Positions 28,076-36,026 of a stretch of DNA of 64,000 nucleotides are shown here, in pieces. How positions within the stretch are numbered: position 1 is the stretch's first letter; every line of letters starts with the position of its first letter. A model generated the notes under the pieces. That model was not told the DNA's origin and ran no database searches. It was given only the letters and a program-made list of their open reading frames with translations. A program made the position numbers and the translations under genes. The DNA is from Hymenobacter pini (GTDB lineage Bacteria; Bacteroidota; Bacteroidia; Cytophagales; Hymenobacteraceae). The DNA lies in assembly GCF_020421205.1 (NCBI RefSeq), contig NZ_JAIZZH010000004.1:186001-250000 (forward strand), in the 5' to 3' direction.

Positions 28076-28171
28076 TGAGTGGGTGATTTCACCCTCGATA
28101 TCAGGAGGGGCTGGCTGCAAACGGCCTCTCCACCAATTTCTCCCTTTTGGTTGTGGAGATATTCCAGGAAG

Positions 28172-28196
28172 ACACCGGCCATTGGTCGGTGTTTTC
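28172..28196 (+). terminator. Terminator after the lipoprotein gene
   Basis: The stem ACACCGGCC (28172-28180) pairs with GGTCGGTGT (28184-28192, one G-T pair) around a three-base loop, followed by TTTT. It separates 27512-28075 from the next receptor gene. Confidence 0.8.
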
Positions 28197-28267
28197 TTTC
28201 GTTTCGGGCTGCGTGCAGCCCGGCGCCTTCCTTTTCCGTTCATTGCCAGCAAGTAATTTGCGTTTCT

Positions 28268-30724
28268 ATGCCTCGTCCCCTCTTCGCTGCCAGCCTGCTT
28301 CTACTGGCAGGGCCCGTATTCGCTCAAACCACCCCGGTTGCTCCAACTCCGGCAGCCCCCGCCCGGCCAGGCCGCGTGGCCGCTTCGCCCGTTACCGGCC
28401 GCGTTACTGACGCCGCCACCGGTGAGGCCCTGCCCGGCGCTACCGTGGTGTTCCCCGACCTGAAGCAGGCTACGGCCACCGATGCCGAGGGCAATTTCCG
28501 CTTCGCCAACCTGCCGCGTGGGCGGTTTCTGATGCAGGTGCGTTTTGTGGGCTACACTACGCTGGTACGCACCGTGGATACCGGCGCCGGCGCGGCCCTG
28601 GAAGCGGCTCTCTCGCCAGCGGCTACGGAAATTGGGCAGGTGGTGGTCACGGGCGTGTCGGCCAGCACGGAGATGCGCCGCTCGCCGGTGCCTACCTCGG
28701 TGGTCGACCAGACCCGCCTGCGCCAAACGGCGGCCACCAATGCCGTGGACGCCCTGGCCCACACACCCGGCCTCAACCAGATTACTACCGGCGCGGCCAT
28801 CAGCAAGCCCATTATCCGGGGGCTGGGGGCCAACCGCGTGATTACCCTCAACAACGGCAGCAAGCAGGAAGGCCAGCAGTGGGGCGACGAGCACGGCATC
28901 GAAATCGACGAGTACAGCATCGATAGGGCCGAAATCATCAAAGGCCCCGGCTCCTTATTATATGGCTCCGATGGGCTGGCCGGCGTCATCAACTTTCTGG
29001 CTCCCGATCCGGTGGAGGACGGCCGCGTGCTGGGCTCCGTGACGGCCAATTACCAGACCAACAACTACCAGCAGGGCTACTCGGTGTGGAATGCGGGCAA
29101 CCTCAACGGCTTCAACTGGCAGGTGCGCGGCTCGGGCAAAGTGGCCGCCGACTACCGCAACCAGTATGATGGCCGGGTGTACAACTCGGGCTTCCGCGAG
29201 CTGAACGGCAGCGGCTATGTGGGCCTCAACAAAAGCTGGGGCTACTCCCACCTCACCGTCAGCTCCTTCGACCAGATTCTGGGGCTGATTGAGGGTGAGC
29301 GGGACAGTACTTCGGGCCGGTTTCTGCGGGTGAATGGCCTGGGTGAAGAGCAGGTGGTAACCGGCAGCGGCTTCTCGGGCTACGGCCTCGATGTGCCCCG
29401 CCAGCAAATCAACCACCTGCGCATCGGCACCGACAATAACTTCATTCTGGGCCAGCACCGCGTGACCCTGAATGTGGGCTGGCAGCAGAACCTCCGCCGG
29501 GAGTTTGGCAACCCCGAGGACTACTACGAGAAGTCGTTGTTTTTCCAGCTGCGCACCGTGGATTACGCCCTGCGCTGGTTTCTGCCCGAGTTAAAGGGCT
29601 GGAACACCACCGTGGGCACCAGCGGTATGTGGCAGCAGAACCGCAACAAGGGCGTGGAATTTCTGATTCCGGCCTATCAGCTCTGGGACGGGGGCCTGTT
29701 CGGCGTCACGCGCCGGAGCTTCGGCAAGCTCGACGTGAGCGGGGGCCTGCGCTACGACGTGCGCCGCATTACGGCCGATGCCCTGTACCTGGGCCCCAAC
29801 GAGCAGCCGGTGCCCGGTGGGCAGGGCGAGGAGAAGTTTCCGGGCTTCCAGAGCACCTTCCGCAACGTGAGCGGCAGCGTGGGCGGGGCCTACAGTCTCA
29901 GCGACAAATGGCTGCTGAAGGCTAACGCCTCCCGCGGCTTCCGGGCCCCCAACATTGCCGAGCTGGGCTCCAACGGCAAGCATGAGGGCACCGTGCGCTA
30001 CGAAATCGGGGAGCCGGACCTCAGGGCCGAAACCAGCTTCCAGCTGGACGGGGGCCTGAGCTTCACCTCCGACCACGTGAGTCTATCGGCCGACGTGTTC
30101 CGCAACCGCATCAGCAACTACATCTTCCCCCGCGCCCTCACCACGCCCACCGGCCAGGATTCGGTTTCCACCGAAGGTGACCGGGTATTCCGCTACGGGC
30201 AGGGCGATGCCCGCCTGGCTGGGGGCGAGGTAAGCCTGGACCTGCACCCTCACCCGCTAGACTGGCTGCACTTTGAAAACTCGTTTTCGATGGTGCGGGC
30301 CGTGCAGCTGAACCAGCCCGCCGGGCAGCGCAATTTACCTTTTACCCCGGCCGATAGGCTGCAGTCGGAGCTACGGGTGAACTTCAAGAAATGGGGTAAT
30401 TCGCGGCTGCGTAACCTGTATGCCCGGGGCACGGTGGAGCGCAACTTCCGCCAGAACCGCATCTTCTCAGCCTTTGATACTGAAACTCGCACGCCCGGCT
30501 ACACCCTCTTCAACGCCGGCGTGGGCACTGATGTGGTTTCGGCCAAGGACCGCACGCTGTTTTCGGTGTACCTGGCGGCCAACAACCTGTTCGATGTTGC
30601 GTATCAAAACCACCTCAGCCGCCTGAAGTACACGGCTATCAACTACACCACCGGCCGGCAAGGCGTATTCAACATGGGCCGCACGGTGAGCGTGAAGCTG
30701 GTGGTACCGTTGTCGTTTAAATAA
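28268..30724 (+). CDS. TonB-dependent outer-membrane receptor, paralogue of the preceding one
   Basis: An 818-residue receptor. The start at 28268 gives a clean signal peptide (MPRPLFAASLLLLAGPVFAQ); an in-frame upstream extension is not peptide-like. The order is an Ala/Pro-rich linker, a carboxypeptidase-like domain (GRVTDAATGEALPGATVVFP), a plug with RGLGANRVITLNNGSKQ and GQQWGDEHGIEID, LLYGSDGLAGVINF, and a barrel ending in LKLVVPLSFK. It resembles the first receptor in plug motifs, pointing to duplication and related substrates. A metal-exporter gene follows after a repeat region. Confidence 0.88.
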   Translation: MPRPLFAASLLLLAGPVFAQTTPVAPTPAAPARPGRVAASPVTGRVTDAATGEALPGATVVFPDLKQATATDAEGNFRFANLPRGRFLMQVRFVGYTTLVRTVDTGAGAALEAALSPAATEIGQVVVTGVSASTEMRRSPVPTSVVDQTRLRQTAATNAVDALAHTPGLNQITTGAAISKPIIRGLGANRVITLNNGSKQEGQQWGDEHGIEIDEYSIDRAEIIKGPGSLLYGSDGLAGVINFLAPDPVEDGRVLGSVTANYQTNNYQQGYSVWNAGNLNGFNWQVRGSGKVAADYRNQYDGRVYNSGFRELNGSGYVGLNKSWGYSHLTVSSFDQILGLIEGERDSTSGRFLRVNGLGEEQVVTGSGFSGYGLDVPRQQINHLRIGTDNNFILGQHRVTLNVGWQQNLRREFGNPEDYYEKSLFFQLRTVDYALRWFLPELKGWNTTVGTSGMWQQNRNKGVEFLIPAYQLWDGGLFGVTRRSFGKLDVSGGLRYDVRRITADALYLGPNEQPVPGGQGEEKFPGFQSTFRNVSGSVGGAYSLSDKWLLKANASRGFRAPNIAELGSNGKHEGTVRYEIGEPDLRAETSFQLDGGLSFTSDHVSLSADVFRNRISNYIFPRALTTPTGQDSVSTEGDRVFRYGQGDARLAGGEVSLDLHPHPLDWLHFENSFSMVRAVQLNQPAGQRNLPFTPADRLQSELRVNFKKWGNSRLRNLYARGTVERNFRQNRIFSAFDTETRTPGYTLFNAGVGTDVVSAKDRTLFSVYLAANNLFDVAYQNHLSRLKYTAINYTTGRQGVFNMGRTVSVKLVVPLSFK

Positions 30725-30730
30725 TTTCCC

Positions 30731-30871
30731 CGCAGTGTAGCGCAGTAGCAGGCGCAGTGTTTCGCGGTGTCGTTCTGATGCCAGCACACTGCGAGACACT
30801 GCGCCAGCACACTGCGAGACACTGCGCCAGCACACTGCGAGACACTGCGCCTGCCACTGCGCTACACTGCG
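30731..30871. repeat. Inverted repeat enclosing three 23-base tandem copies
   Basis: The outer arms (30731-30759 and 30843-30871) are complementary over 29 bases with one mismatch. Inside, a 23-base unit beginning CCAGCACACTGCGAGACAC is repeated three times without change (30781-30803, 30804-30826, 30827-30849). The right arm overlaps the last copy. It fills the gap between the receptor and the CDF gene. Confidence 0.85.
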
Positions 30872-30881
30872 AAAAACCAAT

Positions 30882-31820
30882 ATGCCTCACGACCACGCCG
30901 GACACGACCACGCCCATCATCACCACGGCCCACCCGCCGATGGCAACTTCGGCCGGGCGTTTGGCTGGGGCATTGCCCTGAACCTACTGTTTGTAGCGGG
31001 CGAAGCTGCGGGAGGCCTGTGGGCCAACTCCTCAGCGTTGCTCTCCGATGCCGGCCATAACCTCTCCGACGTGCTGAGCCTAGCCCTGGCCTGGGGTGCT
31101 ACCCTACTGGCCAAGCGCCGCGCCTCTGAGCAATACACCTACGGCTACCGGGGCGCTACCATTCAGGCGGCGTTGCTGAACGCGGTGCTGCTGTACCTGG
31201 CGCTGGGCTTTATTCTGTGGGATACCATCGACCACCTGCGCCACCCGGCCCCGGTAAACGGGCCGGTGGTGATGGGACTGGCGGGCCTGGGCATCCTCAT
31301 CAACGGCTTTACGGCCTGGCTGTTCCGGAGTGGGCAGAAGGGCGACGTGAACGTGCGCGGGGCCTACCTGCACATGCTGACGGATATGCTGGTTTCGGTG
31401 GGCGTAGTGGTGGGCGGGGCGCTAGTGTACTTCACCGGCTGGCTCTGGCTCGACCCGGCCATCAGCTTCGTTATTCTGGCCGTGGTGGGTTACAGTTCTT
31501 GGGGGATGCTGCGTGAAACCGTGCGGCTGGGCCTGCAGGCGGCTCCGGCCGGCATTGAGGTAGCGGCCGTGCGCCGCTGGCTGCTGGCCCGCCCCGGCGT
31601 TACTGGCCTGCACGACCTGCACATCTGGCCCCTCAGCACCACCGATACTGCCCTGACGGCCCACCTCGTGCGCCCCGGCGGCGAAAACGGCAACCTCTTC
31701 CTGCGCGACCTGCAGCACGACCTGCAACACGAGTTCAACATCAGCCACTGCACCATTCAGCTTGAAGATTCCTTCCCCCTGATGGGTACCCACGGCTGCT
31801 GCGACGAACAAGTGGCGTAA
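30882..31820 (+). CDS. Cation diffusion facilitator (CzcD/ZitB-type metal exporter)
   Basis: A 312-residue inner-membrane antiporter that expels Zn2+ or related ions using the proton gradient. The N-terminus is His-rich (MPHDHAGHDHAHHHHGPP). Six helices follow, with the paired metal-site motifs DAGHNLSD in helix II and HMLTDML in helix V, and a C-terminal cytosolic domain (LHDLHIWPLSTTDTALTAHL). Ligands agree with Zn/Cd/Co exporters. It closes the metal block behind two TonB receptors; combined import and export genes imply homeostasis of the same metal. Confidence 0.93.
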   Translation: MPHDHAGHDHAHHHHGPPADGNFGRAFGWGIALNLLFVAGEAAGGLWANSSALLSDAGHNLSDVLSLALAWGATLLAKRRASEQYTYGYRGATIQAALLNAVLLYLALGFILWDTIDHLRHPAPVNGPVVMGLAGLGILINGFTAWLFRSGQKGDVNVRGAYLHMLTDMLVSVGVVVGGALVYFTGWLWLDPAISFVILAVVGYSSWGMLRETVRLGLQAAPAGIEVAAVRRWLLARPGVTGLHDLHIWPLSTTDTALTAHLVRPGGENGNLFLRDLQHDLQHEFNISHCTIQLEDSFPLMGTHGCCDEQVA

Positions 31821-31826
31821 CCTGCT

Positions 31827-32135
31827 GTGGAGAGGGAGTTCAAACGTATTCTAGTTGATGAAAGCATCCAGTTAACCGGAGTGCTGGAAGGCTACGCCCC
31901 AGTACAAGCAGAAGGCACCGTTGCGGGCCGTCCTTTTTACTTTCATGCCCGCTGGAACGAATGGATGTTTTCTATAACCGAGACTGAAGAGGTAGATGCA
32001 GTAGACATGCAGCTGCTAATTCATCCTGAACCCTATGGCTTTACGAGAGCTGGCCATACTGGTAATGCCTACGAAGCAAGTTGGATGCCCCTTGACGATG
32101 CCGAAAGCATCATTAAACAGTGCAGCAAGGAGTAA
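31827..32135 (+). CDS. Hypothetical small protein
   Basis: A 102-residue soluble protein, GTG start, six bases after the CDF stop. It has many Glu/Asp and aromatic residues (RPFYFHARWNEWMFSITE). The fold appears mixed alpha/beta, with no recognised family. It probably lies in the CDF transcript, but its function is unknown. Confidence 0.6.
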   Translation: MEREFKRILVDESIQLTGVLEGYAPVQAEGTVAGRPFYFHARWNEWMFSITETEEVDAVDMQLLIHPEPYGFTRAGHTGNAYEASWMPLDDAESIIKQCSKE

Positions 32136-32190
32136 TTAGAATTGAAGAGCAAGTAAATCTTCGTAATCTGCGGGCCTCAAATTCCCCCGC

Positions 32191-33462
32191 ATGAACTCCG
32201 GTATAACTCCCTCTTCTCCGGCCCGCACTACCGGGCTCTTCTCCGCCATTGTGGTGGTGGCCGCCTTAGGCTACTTCGTGGATATCTACGATTTGATTCT
32301 GTTCAGCATTGTGCGCGTGCAAAGCCTCAACGAGTTGGGCATTACGGCCGCCGATGCCGTTACCAACCAAGGCCTTTACCTCATCAACATGCAGATGGGC
32401 GGCATGCTGCTCGGTGGGATTCTGTGGGGCATTCTGGGGGACAAGCGCGGGCGGCTGTCGGTGCTATTCGGCTCCATCCTAATTTACTCGCTGGCCAACA
32501 TTGCCAACGGCTTCGTGCAAACCATTGAGCAGTATGCTTGGCTGCGGTTGATTGCCGGCATTGGCTTAGCCGGAGAGCTAGGCGCGGGCATTACGCTGGT
32601 GTCTGAAACTTTGCCCAAGGAAAAGCGTGGCTACGGCACCATGATTGTGGCCACCGTGGGCGTATCGGGGGCCATGCTGGCCTACTGGGTGGGCGACAAA
32701 TTTGGCTGGCGCAATGCCTACTTCGTGGGCGGCGGGCTCGGTCTGGCGCTGCTGGCGTTGCGGGTAGGCGTGTATGAGTCGGGTATGTTTGAACAAACCA
32801 AAAAGAGTGAGGTGGAGCGTGGCAACTTCTTCGCCCTGTTCACCAACGGGCCGCGCCTGGCCCGTTACCTCAAGTGTCTGCTTATTGGCGTGCCACTGTG
32901 GTTTGTAGTGGGCATCCTGATTACGCTGGCGCCCGAGTTCGGAACAGCCCTGGGCGTTACTGGCAAGGTTACGGCTGGCCTGGGCGTATTCTGGTGCTAT
33001 TTCGGGCTGGTATTTGGTGATTTTGCCAGCGGCACGCTGAGCCAGCTGCTGCGCAGCCGCAACCGGGCCCTGCAGATTTTCTTGGTGTTTTGTGGGGTGA
33101 TGGTGGCCGTGTACCTGTTCGGTATTCAGGGCGCTTCGCCCACCGTTTTCTACACCGTGTGCTTTATATTGGGTATATCGGTGGGCTTCTGGGCGTTGTT
33201 TGTGACGGTGGCGGCCGAGCAGTTTGGTACCAACCTGCGGGCCACGGTGGCTACCACGGCCCCCAACTTTGCCAGGGGCTCAGTGGTGCTGCTGGTGCCC
33301 ATCTTCCAGTACCTGGCCGCAGCTCTGGGCCAGCCCGATGCTCCCAACCGCATCGGGGCCGGCGCGGTGGTGGGCGGCGTATCTTTGCTGATTGCTTTCT
33401 GGGCCGTAAGCACCTTACCCGAAAGCTTCGGCAAAGACCTTGATTACGTGGAAGTTTCCTAA
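32191..33462 (+). CDS. Major facilitator superfamily transporter
   Basis: A 423-residue transporter with twelve predicted helices. Motif A appears as WGILGDKRGRLSVL between helices 2 and 3, and the acidic helix-1 segment YFVDIYDLILFSIVR is characteristic of the metabolite-proton symporter branch. The substrate cannot be told from sequence. The start at 32191 follows an intergenic segment of 55 bases. It is followed by a strong hairpin. Confidence 0.85.
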   Translation: MNSGITPSSPARTTGLFSAIVVVAALGYFVDIYDLILFSIVRVQSLNELGITAADAVTNQGLYLINMQMGGMLLGGILWGILGDKRGRLSVLFGSILIYSLANIANGFVQTIEQYAWLRLIAGIGLAGELGAGITLVSETLPKEKRGYGTMIVATVGVSGAMLAYWVGDKFGWRNAYFVGGGLGLALLALRVGVYESGMFEQTKKSEVERGNFFALFTNGPRLARYLKCLLIGVPLWFVVGILITLAPEFGTALGVTGKVTAGLGVFWCYFGLVFGDFASGTLSQLLRSRNRALQIFLVFCGVMVAVYLFGIQGASPTVFYTVCFILGISVGFWALFVTVAAEQFGTNLRATVATTAPNFARGSVVLLVPIFQYLAAALGQPDAPNRIGAGAVVGGVSLLIAFWAVSTLPESFGKDLDYVEVS

Positions 33463-33494
33463 CCATCACCAACCGCCACTGTTCAGCTACGTAC

Positions 33495-33527
33495 TAGGGG
33501 TGACTTTCTGAATGAAAGTCACCCCTA
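33495..33527 (+). promoter_or_regulatory. Hairpin directly upstream of a start codon
   Basis: The 14-bp arms TAGGGGTGACTTTC (33495-33508) and GAAAGTCACCCCTA (33514-33527) are perfect and leave only three bases before the ATG at 33531. There is no T-run, so besides ending the MFS transcript it may cover the ribosome landing site of the next gene. Confidence 0.5.
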
Positions 33528-33530
33528 CGT

Positions 33531-33908
33531 ATGAAAAAGCTACTTGCTGTAACCGCCGGAGCCCTCTTGCTTCTGGGTGCCACCCAGGCCCAGGCTCAAA
33601 CCGCCGACACTACTCAGGCCCGCTTGCAGATGCAACAGCAACGCGCTGCCGAAGCCAAGGCCACCCTGGAAGCCCGCCGCCAGGAATCGGCTACCAGCCG
33701 CAGCAGCGTCGACCAGACCAAAGCGCAGATCCGCGACCAGCAGAACGCCATGCGTGAGCAGAAGCGGCAGATGAAAGAGCAGAAAATTGAGCTGAAACGC
33801 CAACAGGATGCCGCCAAGGAAGCCCGCCGCCAGGAATCAGCTGCCAAGCAGGCCGCCCGCGACGAAAAACGCAAAACCCGGGAAGCCAAAAAGGCGACTC
33901 GTATGTAG
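33531..33908 (+). CDS. Exported coiled-coil protein of unknown function
   Basis: A 125-residue protein. The signal peptide MKKLLAVTAGALLLLGATQAQA is followed by a highly charged, Gln/Arg/Lys-rich helix (about residues 27-125), including two RRQES segments about 65 residues apart. The composition resembles periplasmic coiled-coil proteins of Bacteroidota, and no domain can be named. It ends in KKATRM just before a terminator. Confidence 0.7.
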   Translation: MKKLLAVTAGALLLLGATQAQAQTADTTQARLQMQQQRAAEAKATLEARRQESATSRSSVDQTKAQIRDQQNAMREQKRQMKEQKIELKRQQDAAKEARRQESAAKQAARDEKRKTREAKKATRM

Positions 33909-33930
33909 CGTTTAGGCTATCCAAACCGCC

Positions 33931-33959
33931 AAAAACTCCGGCCACTGGTCGGAGTTTTT
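33931..33959 (+). terminator. Terminator after the coiled-coil protein gene
   Basis: Thirteen-base arms (33931-33943 and 33947-33959, one G-T pair) with a three-base loop and a following T. Confidence 0.9.
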
Positions 33960-33998
33960 TCGTACTCCCCTATCTGTATTCACCCTTACGCTCCCCTT

Positions 33999-34448
33999 AT
34001 GGCCACTCAGCCTACCAAAAACACTCCCATGTACTATCCCTGGCACCACTTTGTGCTGGTGCCCGCCGCCCTTGTCCTGGCCATTTATGCCATCCGCCGC
34101 TACATTGGCGTGGCCGGCAACGATGATGAGATTTCCCGGCTGTGGTTTACAGTGATGCTCCTGGCGGTAGTGGGCCTAGGCGCACTTATCATGATGCGCC
34201 AGCACTACGCCCTCACGCTACAAGACCGTCTGGTTCGGTTGGAGGTGCGGCAGCGCTACTTTGAAGTAACCGGCCAGAGCTTCCGCCCCCTCGAGGCCCA
34301 ACTCCAACTCAGCCAGATTCTGGCCCTGCGCTTTGCCGGCGACGAAGGACTTCCCGCGCTGGTGCAGGCTGCCATTCGCGAAAATCTTTCTTCCAAAGAC
34401 ATTCAGGCCCGTATTCAGCAGTTTCAGTTCGATACCATGCGGGTATGA
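33999..34448 (+). CDS. DUF6526 family membrane protein
   Basis: A 149-residue protein with two helices (about residues 18-35 and 49-66) and a cytosolic helical tail containing LEVRQRYFEVTGQSF and LSQILALRFAGDEGLPAL. This is the layout of the DUF6526 proteins of Bacteroidota, for which no function is known. A terminator ends the preceding gene, so it has its own transcript. Confidence 0.78.
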   Translation: MATQPTKNTPMYYPWHHFVLVPAALVLAIYAIRRYIGVAGNDDEISRLWFTVMLLAVVGLGALIMMRQHYALTLQDRLVRLEVRQRYFEVTGQSFRPLEAQLQLSQILALRFAGDEGLPALVQAAIRENLSSKDIQARIQQFQFDTMRV

Positions 34449-34564
34449 GGCTGAGCCGAAAGTCGGGTGGCTGCGGCCGTTAAATTTTTTGCCCGACTTT
34501 TGTGTTCTCCCATTCTGCGTCCCGCAGACCCTACTTTACCCTGAACGGCTTCGGCTTTCCACTC

Positions 34565-34867
34565 ATGATTCTATACAACGTCACTACCAGCCTCGACCCG
34601 GAAATTGAAGACCAGTGGGTGAGCTTCATGCGCGACACGCACATTCCGGAGGTTATGGCTACCGGCTTTTTCGTGAGAAGCCAGCTTTGCCGCTTGCTCA
34701 ATGAAGAAGACGGCGGCATTACCTACGCCGCTCAGTACTACTGCGTCAGCCTCAACCAGCTGGAGGAGTACCAGGAAGTAGCCGCCCCCGCCCTGCGCGC
34801 CGAGGTAGAAAAGCATTTTGCCGGCCGTTACGCCTCCTTCCGCACCATGCTGGAAGTGGTAGCGTAA
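34565..34867 (+). CDS. DUF4286 family protein
   Basis: A 100-residue cytosolic protein beginning MILYNVTTSLDPEIEDQW. It matches the DUF4286 family, a dimeric alpha/beta-barrel-like fold common in Bacteroidota and of unknown role. The start at 34565 removes an unlikely 21-residue leader. It is followed by a terminator. Confidence 0.85.
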   Translation: MILYNVTTSLDPEIEDQWVSFMRDTHIPEVMATGFFVRSQLCRLLNEEDGGITYAAQYYCVSLNQLEEYQEVAAPALRAEVEKHFAGRYASFRTMLEVVA

Positions 34868-34888
34868 CCACCTTGCAAGCACCACAGC

Positions 34889-34918
34889 AAAAAGGCCACC
34901 TGTACGGGTGGCCTTTTT
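34889..34918. terminator. Bidirectional terminator between DUF4286 and the GNAT gene
   Basis: The arms AAAAAGGCCACC (34889-34900) and GGTGGCCTTTTT (34907-34918) are perfect, with T-runs on both strands, as suits convergent genes. Confidence 0.92.
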
Positions 34919-34945
34919 ATTTTCAATCAGTTCCAGATTCGTACT

Positions 34946-34979
34946 ACCGTCATTCCGAGCGTAATCGAGGAATGACGGT
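34946..34979. repeat. CATTCCGAGC-type palindrome
   Basis: An 11-bp perfect stem (34946-34956 and 34969-34979). The left half, CATTCCGAGC, and GAGGAAT recur in the larger hairpin at 40874-40954, so both belong to one dispersed family. Confidence 0.7.
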
Positions 34980-34998
34980 CTATTGACTCTGTATACCA

Positions 34999-35499
34999 TT
35001 AAGCCTGCACGGCGGCTTCCACGGCAGGGTCGCAGGTGTAGGCGTGCAGTTGCTCGGCGGAGAGGTTGCCGTTGTGCCACTCGGGGTCGAGGTTGGCACC
35101 GATGCGCTTGTAGAAGCCAATGGCGGGCTCGTTCCACTCCAGTACCTGCCATTTCAGACGCTTGGCTCCAGTGCGGCGGGCCTCGGCCACCACGGCATCA
35201 AACAGGCGCTTGCCCAGGCCGGTACCGCGCAGGCTTTCCGTTACCACCAGGTCCTCCAGGTACAGCATGCGGCCTTTCCAGGTAGAGTAGGCCGTGTAGT
35301 ATAAGGCAATGCCTACAATAGTACCATCGGGTTGCTCGGCTACGAAGAAGCCGAAAATCGGCTCGGGGCCGAACCCGTCACGCTGCATGTCGGCCAGGGT
35401 GTTGGTGACTTCCTGCGGCGCTTTCTCGTATTCGGCCAGCTCCTGAATCAGGCCCAGCACCTGCGGTAAATCGGCCTCCCGGCCCCGACGAATGTTCAT
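34999..35499 (-). CDS. GNAT family N-acetyltransferase
   Basis: A 166-residue acetyl-CoA-dependent transferase. The acetyl-CoA loop is LRGTGLGKRLF, the strand before it LYLEDLVVTES, and the C-terminal motif GFYKRIGA. It resembles diamine/thialysine acetyltransferase relatives (the N-terminal IRRGREADLPQVLGLI pattern), but the substrate is uncertain. The start at 35499 was chosen because upstream codons lie in a heptamer-repeat segment that could not encode a domain. Confidence 0.88.
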   Translation of the reverse strand: MNIRRGREADLPQVLGLIQELAEYEKAPQEVTNTLADMQRDGFGPEPIFGFFVAEQPDGTIVGIALYYTAYSTWKGRMLYLEDLVVTESLRGTGLGKRLFDAVVAEARRTGAKRLKWQVLEWNEPAIGFYKRIGANLDPEWHNGNLSAEQLHAYTCDPAVEAAVQA

Positions 35500-35510
35500 A
35501 CCAGTAAGGG

Positions 35511-35550
35511 TAGTGAGTAGTGAGTAGTGAGTAGTGAGTAGTGAGTAGTG
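35511..35550. repeat. Tandem heptamer TAGTGAG
   Basis: Five exact copies of TAGTGAG (35511-35545) plus a partial copy, right before the GNAT start on the minus strand. The same word family appears in the hairpin at 52223-52322. Confidence 0.92.
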
Positions 35551-35597
35551 AAGGTACGGTAGCCTACTCTCGCAGAACTCGTTTCGCAGGAAAGAAA

Positions 35598-35629
35598 AAT
35601 GAGCAACAACCCTGGGGCCGTTGCTCATT
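35598..35629 (-). terminator. Terminator after the small lipoprotein gene
   Basis: The arms AATGAGCAAC (35598-35607) and GTTGCTCATT (35620-35629) are perfect; on the minus strand a T-rich run follows the stem. It lies 27 bases after the stop at 35656. Confidence 0.82.
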
Positions 35630-35655
35630 CCTGCTATATGCATTGCGCGAGGCAA

Positions 35656-35886
35656 TTACATCACCGGCTGCATCTTTTTGATGTCTTCGGTGGCGTTTAC
35701 AGCATTGATTTCGCGGGTAGCGGGATTCTCGGGAGCTTTTTTGCCGCCGGTCGTGTCCGGAGCGGCCGGAATTTCGGGCAGCGGCTGGGCCGTAATATCC
35801 TCATCCGAACGTACGTCGGGGTTCTTGCACGAAGTAGCCGACAGCATAGAAACGGCCAGCAGACCGAAAAGGAGCAGTTTTTTCAT
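35656..35886 (-). CDS. Small lipoprotein, unknown function
   Basis: A 76-residue protein starting MKKLLLFGLLAVSMLSATSC, a signal peptide with a cysteine lipid site. The mature part is Pro/Asp/Thr-rich and apparently disordered. No family is recognised. It forms a single-gene unit with its own terminator. Confidence 0.7.
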   Translation of the reverse strand: MKKLLLFGLLAVSMLSATSCKNPDVRSDEDITAQPLPEIPAAPDTTGGKKAPENPATREINAVNATEDIKKMQPVM

Positions 35887-35951
35887 ATCAGAAAGCAAAA
35901 AGCCAGAGTCAAGTACGGGAGTTGCGGCCGCGAAGATACGGCAAATCAGTT

Positions 35952-36023
35952 TCTAGTTTCTGGTTTCTGGTTGCTAGTTGTTGGTCTACTTTGACAACCA
36001 GAAACTAGAAACCAAAAACTAGA
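35952..36023. repeat. Imperfect inverted repeat with heptameric arms
   Basis: The left arm consists of CTAGTTT/CTGGTTT/CTGGTTG/CTAGTTG words in 7-base register; the right arm (about 35993-36023) is its imperfect complement with the same words. It stands just past the prolyl oligopeptidase stop. Confidence 0.75.
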
Positions 36024-36026
36024 GAC

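Noticed and set aside
30781..30849. Three direct repeats considered as a CRISPR array
   Set aside because: The 23-base copies are directly joined with no spacers, and there are no cas genes nearby.
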